DNA of 64,000 nucleotides from Daphnia pulex (lineage: Eukaryota; Arthropoda; Branchiopoda; Diplostraca; Daphniidae), in assembly GCF_021134715.1 (NCBI RefSeq), contig NC_060018.1, positions 13,161,501 to 13,225,500 on the forward strand, written 5' to 3'. Below are positions 11,201 through 22,409 of this stretch, piece after piece. Each line of letters starts with the position of its first letter. Within the stretch, counting starts at the first letter, position 1. Under the pieces are notes generated by a model that was given only the letters and a program-made list of their open reading frames with translations, was not told the DNA's origin and did no database searches. The position numbers and the translations under genes are program-made.

Positions 11201-12775
11201 TGTTGCAATAGAAGAAGGTCGCATTTCTTGTCGTGGAGCGTGGTTAATTTAACATTTTCTTGCTGAAGAGTTCTGTAGGAGCAGAACTTTTATCATGTCC
11301 CGAAAGCTCAAGATTCAAAACGATTGTTTCGTTTATTTACACTCCATTTCCGCAGGTCCTTCACTAAACAACTACACATCTCGCCCAGGACCAGCTCGCT
11401 ACTAAAAGCCCGCCATTTGGGGAAAAAAGTAAAGAAAACCTTCACTGCCTAACCGCATTTTCCAATGGTGTACCCTTTAAAACCTAATTAGGTCCTTGTT
11501 GACTCACCATTTGACGTCGGAAGTCCCCAGTCAGTCTGGAAACTGGTCAGCGTTCCAAGCATCAGGTGAAAAATTCATTCCTCACATTATTATGCAGTTG
11601 CCGTGAATTGATGAGTTATTTCTGGCATATTTCAGTTTCATATTTCGTTCTTTGATGGAGGAGTCACATTTCCGACTTCAGCAGTATGCAGAAAATCTAA
11701 TTGACGGCGGTTGTGTGTCCTCGACCAGATTTAATGATGACAGAGTATCATCCCAGGCCTTGGAATTCTTCATGTCTTTCACAGCATCCACCATTGGCGA
11801 GCCACAAGACTTGTCTTTGAAAGAACTCGTTCTTTCGAGTCTAGGTTATTTTCTTTTCTTTTACTATCCGACGAATTAAAATATTTTCACTGATTTTGTA
11901 TTCTAAACAGATTATCCTCGATTGGCAACCTGGGTCATTTTCAACCCCCCAGGCGAATGGATAGCAGCCCAATCATTGGAGTTCCGCCGCTTTATCATCT
12001 GTTTCGCCTTCTAGAAGATGAAGTAAAATTCGTTTTTAATTATATTTTTAATTTTATTTAATAGCCCACTCTTTTAGATGTAACGTCCGAATCCGCCGCA
12101 ACGGCACCGAATCGTTGGCGACAGTTCTATGTCAGAGTTCTATTCGTTCACCCCGGGGTGTAGTAGCTGAAGTCGGAAATGCAACTCTTCCATTAACAGC
12201 GAACGAGGTAAACGTCTAAACGAACGAAACATTATTCGCTTCATTATAACAGCAACTTTTGACCTGATAAAGAATTTTAGTGCTGCACTGAAAATATGTA
12301 AACGAAAAGCAGGTTTCGATTTCATATAGATTTTTTCGGGATTCTCTTTCGTATTACAGGCGATTGTTTGGCAATTGTGTGGGTGGTGAGTCATAAAGAA
12401 ATGAAGAAAAATGTGGAAACGAGCGGAAACAAGCTATACAAAGAGGCATAAACAGTAACGCGTGCCTATGAAAAACGTCAGTTATCATATAACAAACCCA
12501 AAATAAGCAAACAAGATTTTTTAGCATTGATGGGACTTACCTTTCACGTCCGAAACCACCAGCAAATTTTTAACTGAGAGTTTTAGCGTAATTTGATCCG
12601 ATTAATGTACTGATTGCGTTATTGCACAGGTGTGGGGTGGAGTCAAAAGATCAGGTAGCATAGTTTTTTTATTAACGTGTTGCTCCGTAATTGGCTTAAC
12701 AAAATTACCGTCTCTATTGGGAAAAGTAGCATCGGCTATGTGAATCACTGATGTGTTGTTTGGCCATTGGTTGAT
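11201..12775. other. Non-coding stretch with a weak inverted repeat
   Basis: No recognised gene. Segments at 11642-11690 and 12155-12210 are imperfect reverse complements sharing a 16-base core (catttccgacttcagc). Small frames between them (a 75-codon frame at 11652 and a short frame after the acceptor-like aaacag at about 11910) are not recognisable. Confidence 0.4.
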
Positions 12776-12784
12776 TTATATAAG
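12776..12784 (+). promoter_or_regulatory. TATA box of the C1q-domain gene
   Basis: ttatataag lies about 85 bases before the ATG at 12867, a normal distance for a short 5' leader. Confidence 0.6.
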
Positions 12785-12866
12785 TCTGATGGTAGTGTTT
12801 TTAAATATAAGAGTAACAAATATTTCCCATCAGCTCTAGTTCTAACCGAACTTCGTTGAAATCAAC

Positions 12867-14928
12867 ATGGGAAAAATGGTAAGAAATTTTAAACCCTAAT
12901 TTTTTCACGTAACATTTTTCTTTACTGAATTGTTTTTTTAGAAGATTTATTACTGCCTATTTGTATACTTTTACTTTTTATCTCGCGTTGCTGGACAAGC
13001 TGCTGGTAGTATGCTGTATAATTTACAAAATGAAATCAAATTCACATTCTCTTTTTATTTTATGTATTTCTGAAAATTTTTACTATGTGATGTGGTTACC
13101 TTTTCAGGCCCAACTGTTGGTAAGTACTAAATAAAATTTAAATTTGATATATTTCTACGTCAGATATTTTACAATAAAATCATGCTCATATATTTTTTTG
13201 AATTTGTCATCAATTGCGAGTGCAGCTCAAAATATTACTACGAGTAAGTATTTTCAATTTTCAAAATAAAATAAAATACTCAAAAATAATTAACTTAATT
13301 ATTCCTGTCTTCAATTGCAGCTTCAACAATTCGTCCTACAGTTTCTGCAGCTGCAGGTAGAATATTTAATTTACTTAAACTTATAAATTTTTCAATAAAA
13401 TTTATTTTGAATTTTTTTAAAGCTGTTAATGCAAATGTGAGTGCGACTATTGCATCGACTATTGCATCGACTACTCAGCCGACAGCTACTACAACTGGAA
13501 GTAAGTTTTTAAATCTAAAAAATAACGTTAAAAAAATAATTTGAAAATTCAACAATTAACTAATTAATCTGTTATAGTTCCAACTGCAGTTCCAACTGCA
13601 GTTCCAACTGAAACTACTACAACAACAACTATTACTACTACAACAGAAAAAGGTAAAATGTTTTAAGAATCAAATATATCTATTATTATTTCAATTTTAA
13701 ATTTGCATAGCCCTAAAACTAATTCTTTTTAAATTTTTATCATCCAATGAATGCAGTAACTACTACTACGGCGGCGGCCACAGACGGTACCAGCGGGGTT
13801 ATTCTCCAATCCCAATCTACTGATGATGATCCTACTGAAAATGGATCGATTGACATTCCCAATTTAATCATGACATTCATCGAGGATGTAAATATTCTTC
13901 AAATAATTTATTTTTTATTTTTTTAAATTGGAGTCTGGTGTGAAGGATTTGATTTAAACACCTACTACGCACATACCTTAGCATATTATATGATTCTCTG
14001 AAAAGAGTTACTCCCAGTCTTTGTGTAAAATAGGCTTAATGATTAATCAAGGATATTTTGTAGCCACTTTTAATAATTTATTGTTTTTTACATACCCGAA
14101 GGCGGTCAACGAATTTGACAAATCCATAAACTTAGCAGCAAACAAGATGAATCAAGTGAACCAGGCATTGAACAGTATTATCCAATACCGAAAACAATTA
14201 GACGCCATTTCAACAGGTTTAGAAACAAAAGTACTTGAAGATGGGAAACTTCTGAAAGACGTTGAAGACCAAATAGATTATATGGACATTATTGAAAAAG
14301 AACTCGATATAAAAGAAGCAATGCTGTTGGCATTGAACGGACGAGAAACTTTATTGAGCAACAAAATTGAACATGATTTGAACTTATTCTTCGATCCTAG
14401 CGTCCTTGATAGCTGGAACATTTCATTTTTTGCGCAACGCAATGGCACCTTCAATGTCAAGACTATCATACATCCTTATGACATAGTTCCTTTAAATCAA
14501 GGCCAGGGTTTCAGTCCTTCGTCGGGTGTATTTACTGTACCATTCCACGGCATTTATCATTTCTATTTCGCAGGTATTTAATTTTACAATCCAGTCATTA
14601 AATCTTTATTTTGGGTTTTCTTTTATTTTTTTAATAATTTTTAGCATTGAAAATGAAGCAGCAAGAGTCTGGAACTGGCCGTTTGACAATACAACTTGTG
14701 AAAAATCGAAAAACTGTTCCAACTTTACGGAAAGTGTTGGCCGAAGTTCATTTGGATTCAGCTGATTGGTACGGATGGTTTCCCTTACAACTACAAACAA
14801 CCGTCGACCTGCAAGAATTGGACGAAATTACAGCAGAATTGTTGGAAGGTTCGCTTTACGATAGCGGTTCTCCAGATCATCTGCTTACCGATTTTGGTGG
14901 CTTTCTTATCACCCGTATATACAATTAA
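12867..14928 (+). CDS. Secreted C1q-domain protein with mucin-like linker
   Basis: Ten coding exons join without frame conflict (12867-12878, 12942-13005, 13108-13119, 13226-13243, 13321-13356, 13423-13500, 13578-13652, 13757-13887, 14102-14573, 14645-14928), giving 393 residues. Exon 2 encodes a signal peptide (YYCLFVYFYFLSRVAGQA). Exons 3-7 encode a Thr/Ala/Val/Pro-rich stretch, probably O-glycosylated, with TAVPTAVPT repeats. A helical segment (VNEFDKSINLAANKMNQVNQ onward) probably trimerises. The C-terminal C1q domain starts near ISFFAQRNGTFNV, contains GVFTVPFHGIYHFYFAG and ends FGGFLITRIYN. Family knowledge: C1q-domain proteins form trimers and bind diverse ligands in immunity or matrix. 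The first coding exon carries only 12 coding bases. The exons at 13108, 13226, 13321, 13423 and 13578 are all phase 1-1 and multiples of three. Confidence 0.88.
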
Positions 14929-14949
14929 ATTTCTTTATTTCATTTAAAT

Positions 14950-15790
14950 TTTTTAAATTTCTTATTTTACTATTTTCGACATGAAAAACGATATAACTGT
15001 GTTTTTCGTATATGCATTTAATACAAATTGGGTTTACAATTGGCAAACAAATCTAAAAGTTAATTTTAAACGTATCATAGAACCATAAATAATCACATTG
15101 CAAGCGCGATGATGGAATTCACAGAATATCCATGTGATACTTGCCAGAAGTGGCCACTCAAATAACAGCATGCAGATCACCTTCTTCCTAAATATAATCT
15201 TGGTTTCTTTTTCAGATCACGTCGTAATAATAACAAGGTATTTTAATACCTCTTTTGAATATGTTACGCACTACGATTATATCTCTCTATTTTCCAAGGT
15301 AAAATCTATTGGAGTCCGTAATCCGGACTCCTCTCTTATATTTCAATATGCTATTATGCTGGCAACGTGAGTGACCATCACTAATGCAATACGATTCGAA
15401 AATAAGAGTGGAATGAGTTAGGTGATAAACTTATTAGCGAACCAATTCCCTTTAAAAAAATTGATTTTCTAAATTTTTATTCAAGGTTCGTTTACCGACT
15501 GGATCGTCTCATAAATTAAGGACCCGCGATTGGCTCTGTATGTGTTTATATAGTATGAATATTATTACTTCGAAAGATGATGTAACGGGAGGTTCGGGTT
15601 TGGTGATTTCAAATGGCCGCGTTATTTCCACATGACGGTTTCAAACGAGGATTTCTAATAGATTTTGTTAATACTATTTTGAACACAATTTATTTGATAA
15701 AGTCTAAAATTTCCTTGTATACACTTAGTTTTCAGAAAACTAATATTAACAAAAATGTAACGAGCGGCAAAATCAATAACAGTTTGGTGA
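14950..15790. other. Intergenic spacer
   Basis: AT-rich, with no gene or clear repeat seen between the convergent ends of the C1q-domain gene and the THAP gene. Confidence 0.5.
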
Positions 15791-15798
15791 GAACCAAA

Positions 15799-17105
15799 TT
15801 AATCTGACTTCTTTCTCGAGTATTTCATCTTCTTATTTCCAGGTGGCCTTTCCTCCGTGACTTCTTCGTCGTTATCGATCAGTTGAAACATTTCCACTTC
15901 TAAAACATCCGCCTAGAATTTTACAAAATTAATATTTTTAAAATGTCCAAATTGTGTATCTTTATACAGTAAAATTACCATAACCATTTCAGGCTCTTCC
16001 TGACGTTTCAGTGCCAATTCCAACGTCCGGTTTTGTTTCTGGAGGTCCGTCAATTTCGCGAGTAGAGCCTCCCTTGGTAAATATTGGTTTTTGAAAACAT
16101 TAGCTGGACTTTGCTTGGTCTTGTCAAGATGCGGCTGCAGAGTTGTCCTCAGCATTTTATTACATTTTGAACAGGTACTTTTAAGAAGGTCATCCTCCGT
16201 TTTTTGTTTGACTGCAGCAACTAACTGCAAACATCTGAGACATATAAAAATGAATAGTTAGTACTCATCATGATAAGTGACGTAAATGTTTGACTTACGA
16301 GTCGGATCTCCAGGTTCCTTTCTCGAAAAATTCAAATGGGAAAATGAACTCCTTTAATTCGTGAAACTTTTCATCGGTAATTCCTGGACACGTCCTGACA
16401 CAGTCGAAATACTGGAGACTACTTTCCAATTGTGCAGATGATGAAAATGTTGTGAGAAGAAAAGTATTTAATGGTGGACATTTTCTCTGGAACACTTTGT
16501 ACTCGATCTCTTTCGTCTCGAAGTTTATCAGTGCCGTTTTCCTGACGACCGGTTCCAAGCTAACAATAATAGTTTCGTAACAGATTAGGACTGGATGCTG
16601 TTGGTCATTCACTTGTTTCACAGATCGCCAAGATTCCCCAGGCAGTTTCAACTGATCCATGCACAGAGATCTGTTTTCGTCGTTGCTTGTATTCTTCTGC
16701 TTTAATACAATCAATCCGCCAGGTACTGAGAAGACCATCGACAAGCTCGCTTGATTTTCAGTGTCCTGATGGGAATGATTTGATTCAGCTGCAATGTTTA
16801 AGACAACTTATTATTTTCCTGTAACTTGTTAGATCTACATGTTGCTTACGTGTAAGGCGCAATGTTGGAATGGAACCAGTCTTCAAACGCCTAGGGCCGT
16901 GTTTCCTGTTGGTTTTCTTGATACATTGTTCTTGGAAGTGGAGTTGACAGACAAGTGACTTTGGATTGAGAGCTTTTCTTTTGATGGGAATAACCTTTTT
17001 CCATTCTTCAAATAGAGACGGATCCTTAGGTACTCCAAAGAATGAAACAAGGCTGGTATTACATCTAGAATCACTTTGACAGTAAGCAACGCAACAGGAA
17101 GGCAT
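15799..17105 (-). CDS. THAP-domain zinc-finger protein
   Basis: Four exons on the minus strand (17105-16850, 16788-16299, 16234-15979, about 15914-15799) join in frame to about 372 residues. The N-terminal THAP domain has the C2CH signature: CCVAYC near residue 5, FFGVPKDP, EEWKKVIP, then CQLHF and the closing GSIPTLRLT. The C-terminal part has a CxxC pair (CSKCNK) and a predicted coiled coil (REALLAKLTDLQKQNRTLEL), typical of THAP proteins, which dimerise. The tail is Lys/Glu-rich (RPPGNKKMKYSRKK) and could be a nuclear localisation signal. Family knowledge: THAP domains are sequence-specific DNA binders related to P-element transposase. The middle region is not a recognisable transposase, so a host regulator is more likely. 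It is head-to-head with the snoRNA host gene, about 300 bases away. Confidence 0.85.
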
Positions 17106-17573
17106 TTTGACAATCTATTCCATTGTTGTGATAATTCAAAAACATTGTAGCAGACTACAAATGAATTTCTGCTAAAACGCAGAATCCAATTTGCGGGAGT
17201 TCCCGCAAAGGCCGGAAACCCGGAACACATTTAATTTTTAGCAATTTTTATTTAATTTTTAATTAAAAAATATATTTGATGGAGAAGCTATGTTTTAATT
17301 GAATAGAAGTAAAAGGAATTATGCAATTATCTGAAATAATTTTCCTGATGTTTTTTTTTTCATTTTTGTGTTTAGGGAGCGTCCGGCTCTTGGTCAGTAT
17401 TGGCTGGACTTGAGGAGGGGCTTCTTTTTTACAAGTCCTTTTTTGACAAGGCATTGAAGCATGGATTTTCAAGAGGGAAAGATGGACATTAACTCATTTG
17501 CTGTAGACCCCACCAGATTGAAATCATGGTAATGTTTTAACTTGAATTTATTCTATTGAACTTTTTCTTTGCT

Positions 17574-17640
17574 AGTGTTGTGATGCTTTATTATACGCTA
17601 TACTGAACAACCTTGTTGACTAATTTGTCTACTGAACACT
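17574..17640 (+). ncRNA. Candidate box C/D snoRNA in the first intron
   Basis: A C-like box gtgatgc (17580-17586) and D box ctga (17632-17635) are enclosed by a perfect 6-bp terminal stem (agtgtt with aacact). A second ctga at 17603 can serve as D'. The D box lies 88 nt from the 3' splice site. The last C-box base is non-consensus and I could not match the guide to an rRNA site. Confidence 0.45.
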
Positions 17641-17905
17641 TGCCAATTAGAACACATTTACTTCTGCATGCTTTCCCTTTTGTCTAGAAATGGTTCTTAT
17701 TTTCTTATTATGAATTTCTATAGATGCTACATCCACAAGATGAGCAGCAACGGATTGAATTCCTGAATTTGTAAGTGTCTATAATAATTTTACCCACATG
17801 CTTTATTTAATCACTTTCTTTTCTAGGTATAGTCTCATCTCCAGCAGGAGTTAAAATTTGGGTTTGAAACCCAGGTAAAAAGAATTCAATGTTGATTAAA
17901 TGTTG

Positions 17906-17979
17906 TGCTTGTGATGAACAATTTATTGGCAGATCATAATGTTGACTATCAAATTACGAGCTTTTTAATACTGAATCCT
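17906..17979 (+). ncRNA. Box C/D snoRNA, SNORD36/snR47-type, copy 1
   Basis: C box gtgatga (17911-17917) and D box ctga (17971-17974). The element before the D box, attacgagctttttaa, is complementary over 14 bases to the conserved 18S rRNA segment ttaaaaagctcgta. By the D+5 rule it targets the first A of the AAAAA run, the site methylated by yeast snR47 (Am619) and human U36 (Am668). The D box ends 71 nt before the 3' splice site, near the optimum for intronic C/D snoRNAs. Confidence 0.85.
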
Positions 17980-18143
17980 GTGAATGAATATTCTTTCATG
18001 ATACAACTGATTTGTGGCTAAAATTTTCTACGTTTGATATTCTAGGTGGACTGTTGAGTAGTCCAAGTCTGAATTTCTACTGGAGTCTTACTAGATGATA
18101 CCAGGAACAAGGTAATAGTTGTTTTCCAACTTCAGTAATTTTA

Positions 18144-18217
18144 TGTTCATGATGAATGAAAATTTGACAGATCACAATGTTGACTACCAAATTACGAGCT
18201 TTTTAATACTGACTTCT
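18144..18217 (+). ncRNA. Box C/D snoRNA, SNORD36/snR47-type, copy 2
   Basis: C box atgatga (18149-18155), D box ctga (18209-18212) and the same 18S guide as the other copies. The D box ends 80 nt before the 3' splice site. The sequence just after the C box differs from copy 1 while the guide is unchanged. Confidence 0.85.
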
Positions 18218-18371
18218 AAATTGACATCTATTTATACCCAACTCATGATCTAGGATTAATGGTATTTTTTGTGTTGATATAGGTAACTTCTACTGTGTGA
18301 TTTGCTGATTGCCACCAGTCAAAAAGATCACCTTACATAAGGTGACTATCTAACATTACTATTTAATTTTG

Positions 18372-18445
18372 GGTTAATGATGAAATAACATTTGTCAGAT
18401 CATGATGTTGACTACCAAATTACGAGCTTTTTAATACTGAATTTT
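18372..18445 (+). ncRNA. Box C/D snoRNA, SNORD36/snR47-type, copy 3
   Basis: C box atgatga (18377-18383), D box ctga (18437-18440) and an identical 18S guide. The D box ends 65 nt before the 3' splice site. The shared block from the gatcatgatgttgac-type sequence to the D box is almost identical in all three copies. Confidence 0.85.
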
Positions 18446-18639
18446 AAAAGTTATCCAATTTGTCTCCACTGTAGACATTTTGTTCATTATTTGTTTTATT
18501 TCTAGGTTACTGGATTGGTGACTGGATGTTGATCTTAACATGTAAGGATCTGTAAAATGAATGCCAAGACATTTCAACTGTCTATGTAGGTTAGGCTACT
18601 GCAAATAAAGTCTATTTCTTTTATCTTCCTGTTACTTTA

Positions 18640-19500
18640 CTTTTTACTGCAATTTAATCTAAACATGTTCTGTTATTTGTTGGCACTAGGCTATTCAATG
18701 TTTGTTAGACCCATCTTTTGGTCCTGAATCTTCATAGGTCTTTCATGGTGCAGACATTCTTTCAATGCCAAAGTCATATTTCAAGATTTGCTTGCTTTGT
18801 GCTGTCAGTAGCTCTGTTTCACTTAGGAACAGAATGAGACTCAGTGCCAACGTGGACCAGTCCATGTTGTTAATTAACGACAAAGTAGCGAAAATAGGAA
18901 TATATTTCGAGGTCAAATCGGTAGTAAAAAAAAGTCAAAGGATGGTGAAGGAGTTGCAGTGGACCTCTAGTCGATGGAGTTAAGCAGTGGAGGAAAAACG
19001 CCTAACCCATTCTCAGCCCACGACGCTTGATCAAGTAAATTGATATGTGGGGTCGATGAACTTTGAAAGAGGAAGGCAACAAGTGCCGATTGGCGCAATA
19101 GCATTTATTTTTAGTAATTTGTTTGATCTTGATGTGATTTTTTAGACAAGAATCTTGCAGACAGACGTTTTTTGTTTGTGTCAAGCGTGTATATCAAGTG
19201 TAATATTTGTTGGTAGATGGCGTTTTGTGGTACGCGTAAGAATTCAAACGTCACCTGTGTCTGATTTCAATCTCATTGATTTTATTTAGTCATTTACAGT
19301 TCAGTGGTACACCGTATACAAGTCAAGGTTGCTGCCTTCAATCTTTAAATTAAATTCCTTAAGCTTGATTCTTAATTTTTAAGTTTGTCATCAATAATTT
19401 GCGATTAATGTAGTTTAGCGCCAGATGGCCACAATCCAATCAGGTCATGCTGACTGTGGATTGTGGACTCGTGTCTTCTGCTCCGCTGCCTCGTTTAAAA
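18640..19500. other. Intergenic region upstream of the importin-alpha gene
   Basis: No gene recognised. A short perfect hairpin (10-bp arms 19429-19438 and 19457-19466, 18-base loop) lies just before the presumed first exon of the importin gene. Confidence 0.4.
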
Positions 19501-20464
19501 CACTTGTCTGAAAACGTTTGAGCGACTAGTAAGTGTTAATTTTTGGTCCTCTTTGGATGAGTTTTGGTTAAATATTTTAAATTGAGAAAAGATTCATTTT
19601 TTCCCATTGATGTCCCACGGGCGATACCGACAAAAACAATTGGAGTGACAATCGAATTATTCTGGCGAATTCTGGTTCATTCCATGTGTGGTCGTTTGTC
19701 GAAACAAAATCAATCGTCATTCCGTAGCTGACTGACAATTTTCTCGTGAAACAGGTAATATTTTTTAATTATTATTGAGTTCATTTACTCAGTTGTTAAA
19801 AGATTGTTCAAATACTCTTATATCCTGCTCGTTTTGACTTATGACTATATCTAATTTCAATTCCCACGTTAAACGTTGCTTCCCAGTTATTAAAACCTGT
19901 TTCACTTAGTTTGTTTTCACATTTCGGATAAGTGATGTGATACCCTTGAGCAAACAAAAGATGTGTAGGGAGAAACAGGATCACGAGGAAACTATTTAAT
20001 GCCAAAGTTTGCAAGGTTTTCTGTTTGGTGTTTCCATGTTAGGTTTTCACATGACGCATCTGACTGTCAAGTTAATTTCATTCCATTTTACAGTATTTGC
20101 CAAAGAGCATTAAGATACAGCCTTGATTTCTGCCAAGTTATCGGGATGGGTTGTTGGTGTTGAGTTATTCAGTTTTCCAGTTACGCAAGAACCAGGACAG
20201 TTTTATGTAGGATACTAGTGTTATTGTAAAATAAGACCCAAACCAACGCTGTAACTCATTAGGAAATGTTGTTTTTTTTTGTGCTGATAACCTCCGATTG
20301 CCTTCTCAATTTTTCCCCTCTACCTTTTCCCTACTTTTTGTGGTAGGGGTTGAAAAATAGTTAAAAGTTAGGGAATTCTTAGGTTAGAAATGACAATTTG
20401 ATATGACAGTTTTAAATATATATTTTAAACTCTGTGGACAGATTGTTCATTTTGTGTACAGGAA
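19500..20464 (+). promoter_or_regulatory. Probable 5' leader exons and intron of the importin-alpha gene
   Basis: Donor-like sites near 19528 (gactag|taagtg region) and after cgtgaaacag at about 19754 suggest alternative leader exons. The acceptor ttttgtgtacag immediately precedes the first recognised coding exon at 20462. No exon encoding the expected N-terminal FKNKG block was found. Confidence 0.35.
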
Positions 20465-22331
20465 ATGAGGCGTACTGAGGTGAATGTCGAGTTGAGGAAA
20501 CCCAAGAAGGAAGACCACCTGCCGAAGCGACGCAATCTTGAAATCGATGACGAGCCCCTCAGCCCTCTTGAAACAACAAATCTTGTGGCTGCAGCCAACA
20601 TGACCATTGAGGACATAGTTAATGGTATGTGTGTGGCAGCTTTTGTTTTCTGTATAGCCAATTTCAATCTCATATTTTTCTATACCACGCAGGTATCAAC
20701 AGTGGTGATGAAAACATGGAATTAACTGCAACCCATGCTGCACGTCAAATCCTCAGCAGGGAACGTAATCCACCTATTGACTTACTCGTCGATGCCAATA
20801 TCGTTCCTAAGCTGGTAGAATTCCTCAGTCGTAAAAAGTATGTTGTGTCGTGATAACTTGGTTTCCAAACCCTTTCATTTGTAATTATGATGCTTTTATG
20901 TTTTAGCTCTGACCTTCAGTTTGAGTCTGTCTGGGCTCTCAACAACATTGCGTCAGGAACATCTGATCAGACCAAAGTTGTCGTCAGTGCTGGGGCTGTC
21001 GCTGGATTGATATCTTTGTTGGGATCATCTCATCCAGCTCTGGCCGAGGAAGCTCTCTGGGCTCTCGGTAACATCGCCGGAGACGGACCAGAGCTTCGAG
21101 ATCATGTCATCAAGCTAGGCATTATTAAGCCTTTGATCACCATGATCAAACCCGACGCTTCAGTAAGTTTATTTTTAAATTAAATACATTTGAACATTTA
21201 ATAACTGATTTTATTATTAGGTTCCATTCTTGCGTAACGTCGCTTGGACTTTGTCCAACTTGTGTCGCTACAAGATTCCTCCACCCAGTGTCCATGCAGT
21301 CCGACAGTTTCTGCCCACCCTGGCCCAGCTTATCCACAACAACGACGACAGAGATATTCTCGCCGACACTTGCTGGGCTCTGTCATACCTCACTGATGGC
21401 CTGAACGTACGCATTCAAGAAGTTGTCGACGCCGGAGTCGTCCCTCGGCTCGTCGCTTTGCTGGACAGCAATGAAATGGCCGTCATCACCCCCACTCTAA
21501 GGGCTATCGGCAACATCGTTTCAGGAAGTGATATTCAGACCGATTCCGTCCTGGCTGCTGGTGCCTGCCCGTTGCTGGCCAAGTTGCTTGTTCATTCCAA
21601 GATGAAGATCGTCAAGGAGGCTGCCTGGACCGTGTCCAACATTGCTGCCGGCAATACTATCCAGATTCAAGCTCTCTTTACCAACAATGTTGTTCGTCCG
21701 TTGGTGGACGTGCTGAGCAACGGCGATTTCGAATGCCAAAAAGAAGCAGCTTGGACCATCGCCAACATCACCTCGGGTAATACATTTCAGTTTTGCTTGT
21801 GTTGATTGATATTTTTAAACTTTGTCTTTTAATTTTCAGGTGGCACTGTCGAGCAGATTGTTTTGTTGCGCCAGCTTGGTGTCATCATTCCGCTGTGCGC
21901 TTTGTTAGAGGCCAAGGAAGATAGCAAGACTATCTCAGTCGTGTTGGATAGTTTGGCTAATATTTTGGGGGCATCCGAGAAAATGGGCGAACTGGAGAAA
22001 GTTTCCCTTTACGTTGAAGATTGTGGTGGTCTGGATCGCATCGAACTTCTGCAGAGCCACGAAAATAATGAGATTTATCACAAGGCGCTGGCCATTTTGG
22101 AGCAGTATTTCTCAAATGACGTAAGTGAACCTTTTTCGTGGCTTTTTAAAATATTACTTCGATGATTACCACAACTGTTCACATTCAGAGTGTCTGTGCT
22201 GACAGCTACACCATATTACTGAGATTTTATAACATTATTTTTATTTTGAAATCCCTTTCTTTATTTTGATTCATCGTTTTTTGTTTGTTTATTATTTTCG
22301 ACAGAGGAATGCAGATTCCGAGTTGGCGTAA
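20465..22331 (+). CDS. Importin subunit alpha, KPNA2/Pendulin type, short tail
   Basis: Six exons (20465-20624, 20693-20837, 20907-21162, 21221-21776, 21840-22120, 22305-22331) give 474 residues. The N-terminus keeps the second half of the importin-beta-binding domain ([18 protein letters not shown]). Armadillo repeats follow with the NLS-binding W..N signatures: [83 protein letters not shown], then ECGGL-like [16 protein letters not shown]. This pattern is closest to the KPNA2 subtype. The protein carries NLS cargo into the nucleus with importin-beta. Oddities: the first part of the importin-beta-binding domain is not encoded here, and the last exon ends at a TAA after [11 protein letters not shown] although the same frame continues protein-like for about 20 codons. 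Family members are about 520-530 residues. Confidence 0.9.
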
Positions 22332-22409
22332 TCTACATCGCAGAGTGTCCATTACGAATTCAACAACCAGCCATCTCAAAAAGCCCCCAAGAAGGTTTCT
22401 CATTCTAAA

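Larger units (their letters stand above)
17430..18630 (+). ncRNA. Non-coding snoRNA host gene
   Basis: Short exons with no shared reading frame are bounded by consensus splice sites: up to 17528, 17724-17770, 17827-17874, 18046-18111, 18293-18341 and 18506 to about 18630. The poly(A) signal aataaa is at 18604. The first exon begins around pyrimidine tracts (cttcttttttac, ccttttttg) resembling the 5'TOP starts known for snoRNA host genes such as GAS5 and UHG. Three introns carry near-identical box C/D snoRNAs and the first intron carries another candidate. The exons are much less repetitive than the intronic snoRNAs, the usual pattern when the introns are the product. Start and end are approximate. 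Confidence 0.7.

Noticed and set aside
15799-17105. THAP gene as part of a P-element-like transposon
   Set aside because: No inverted ends or transposase catalytic core were seen; the C-terminal half is a short coiled-coil region as in host THAP factors.
19808-20014. 68-codon minus-strand frame with a signal-peptide-like start (MQTLALNSFLVILFLP)
   Set aside because: It lies inside the importin leader intron, has no second exon or promoter evidence, and its downstream part is not recognisable.
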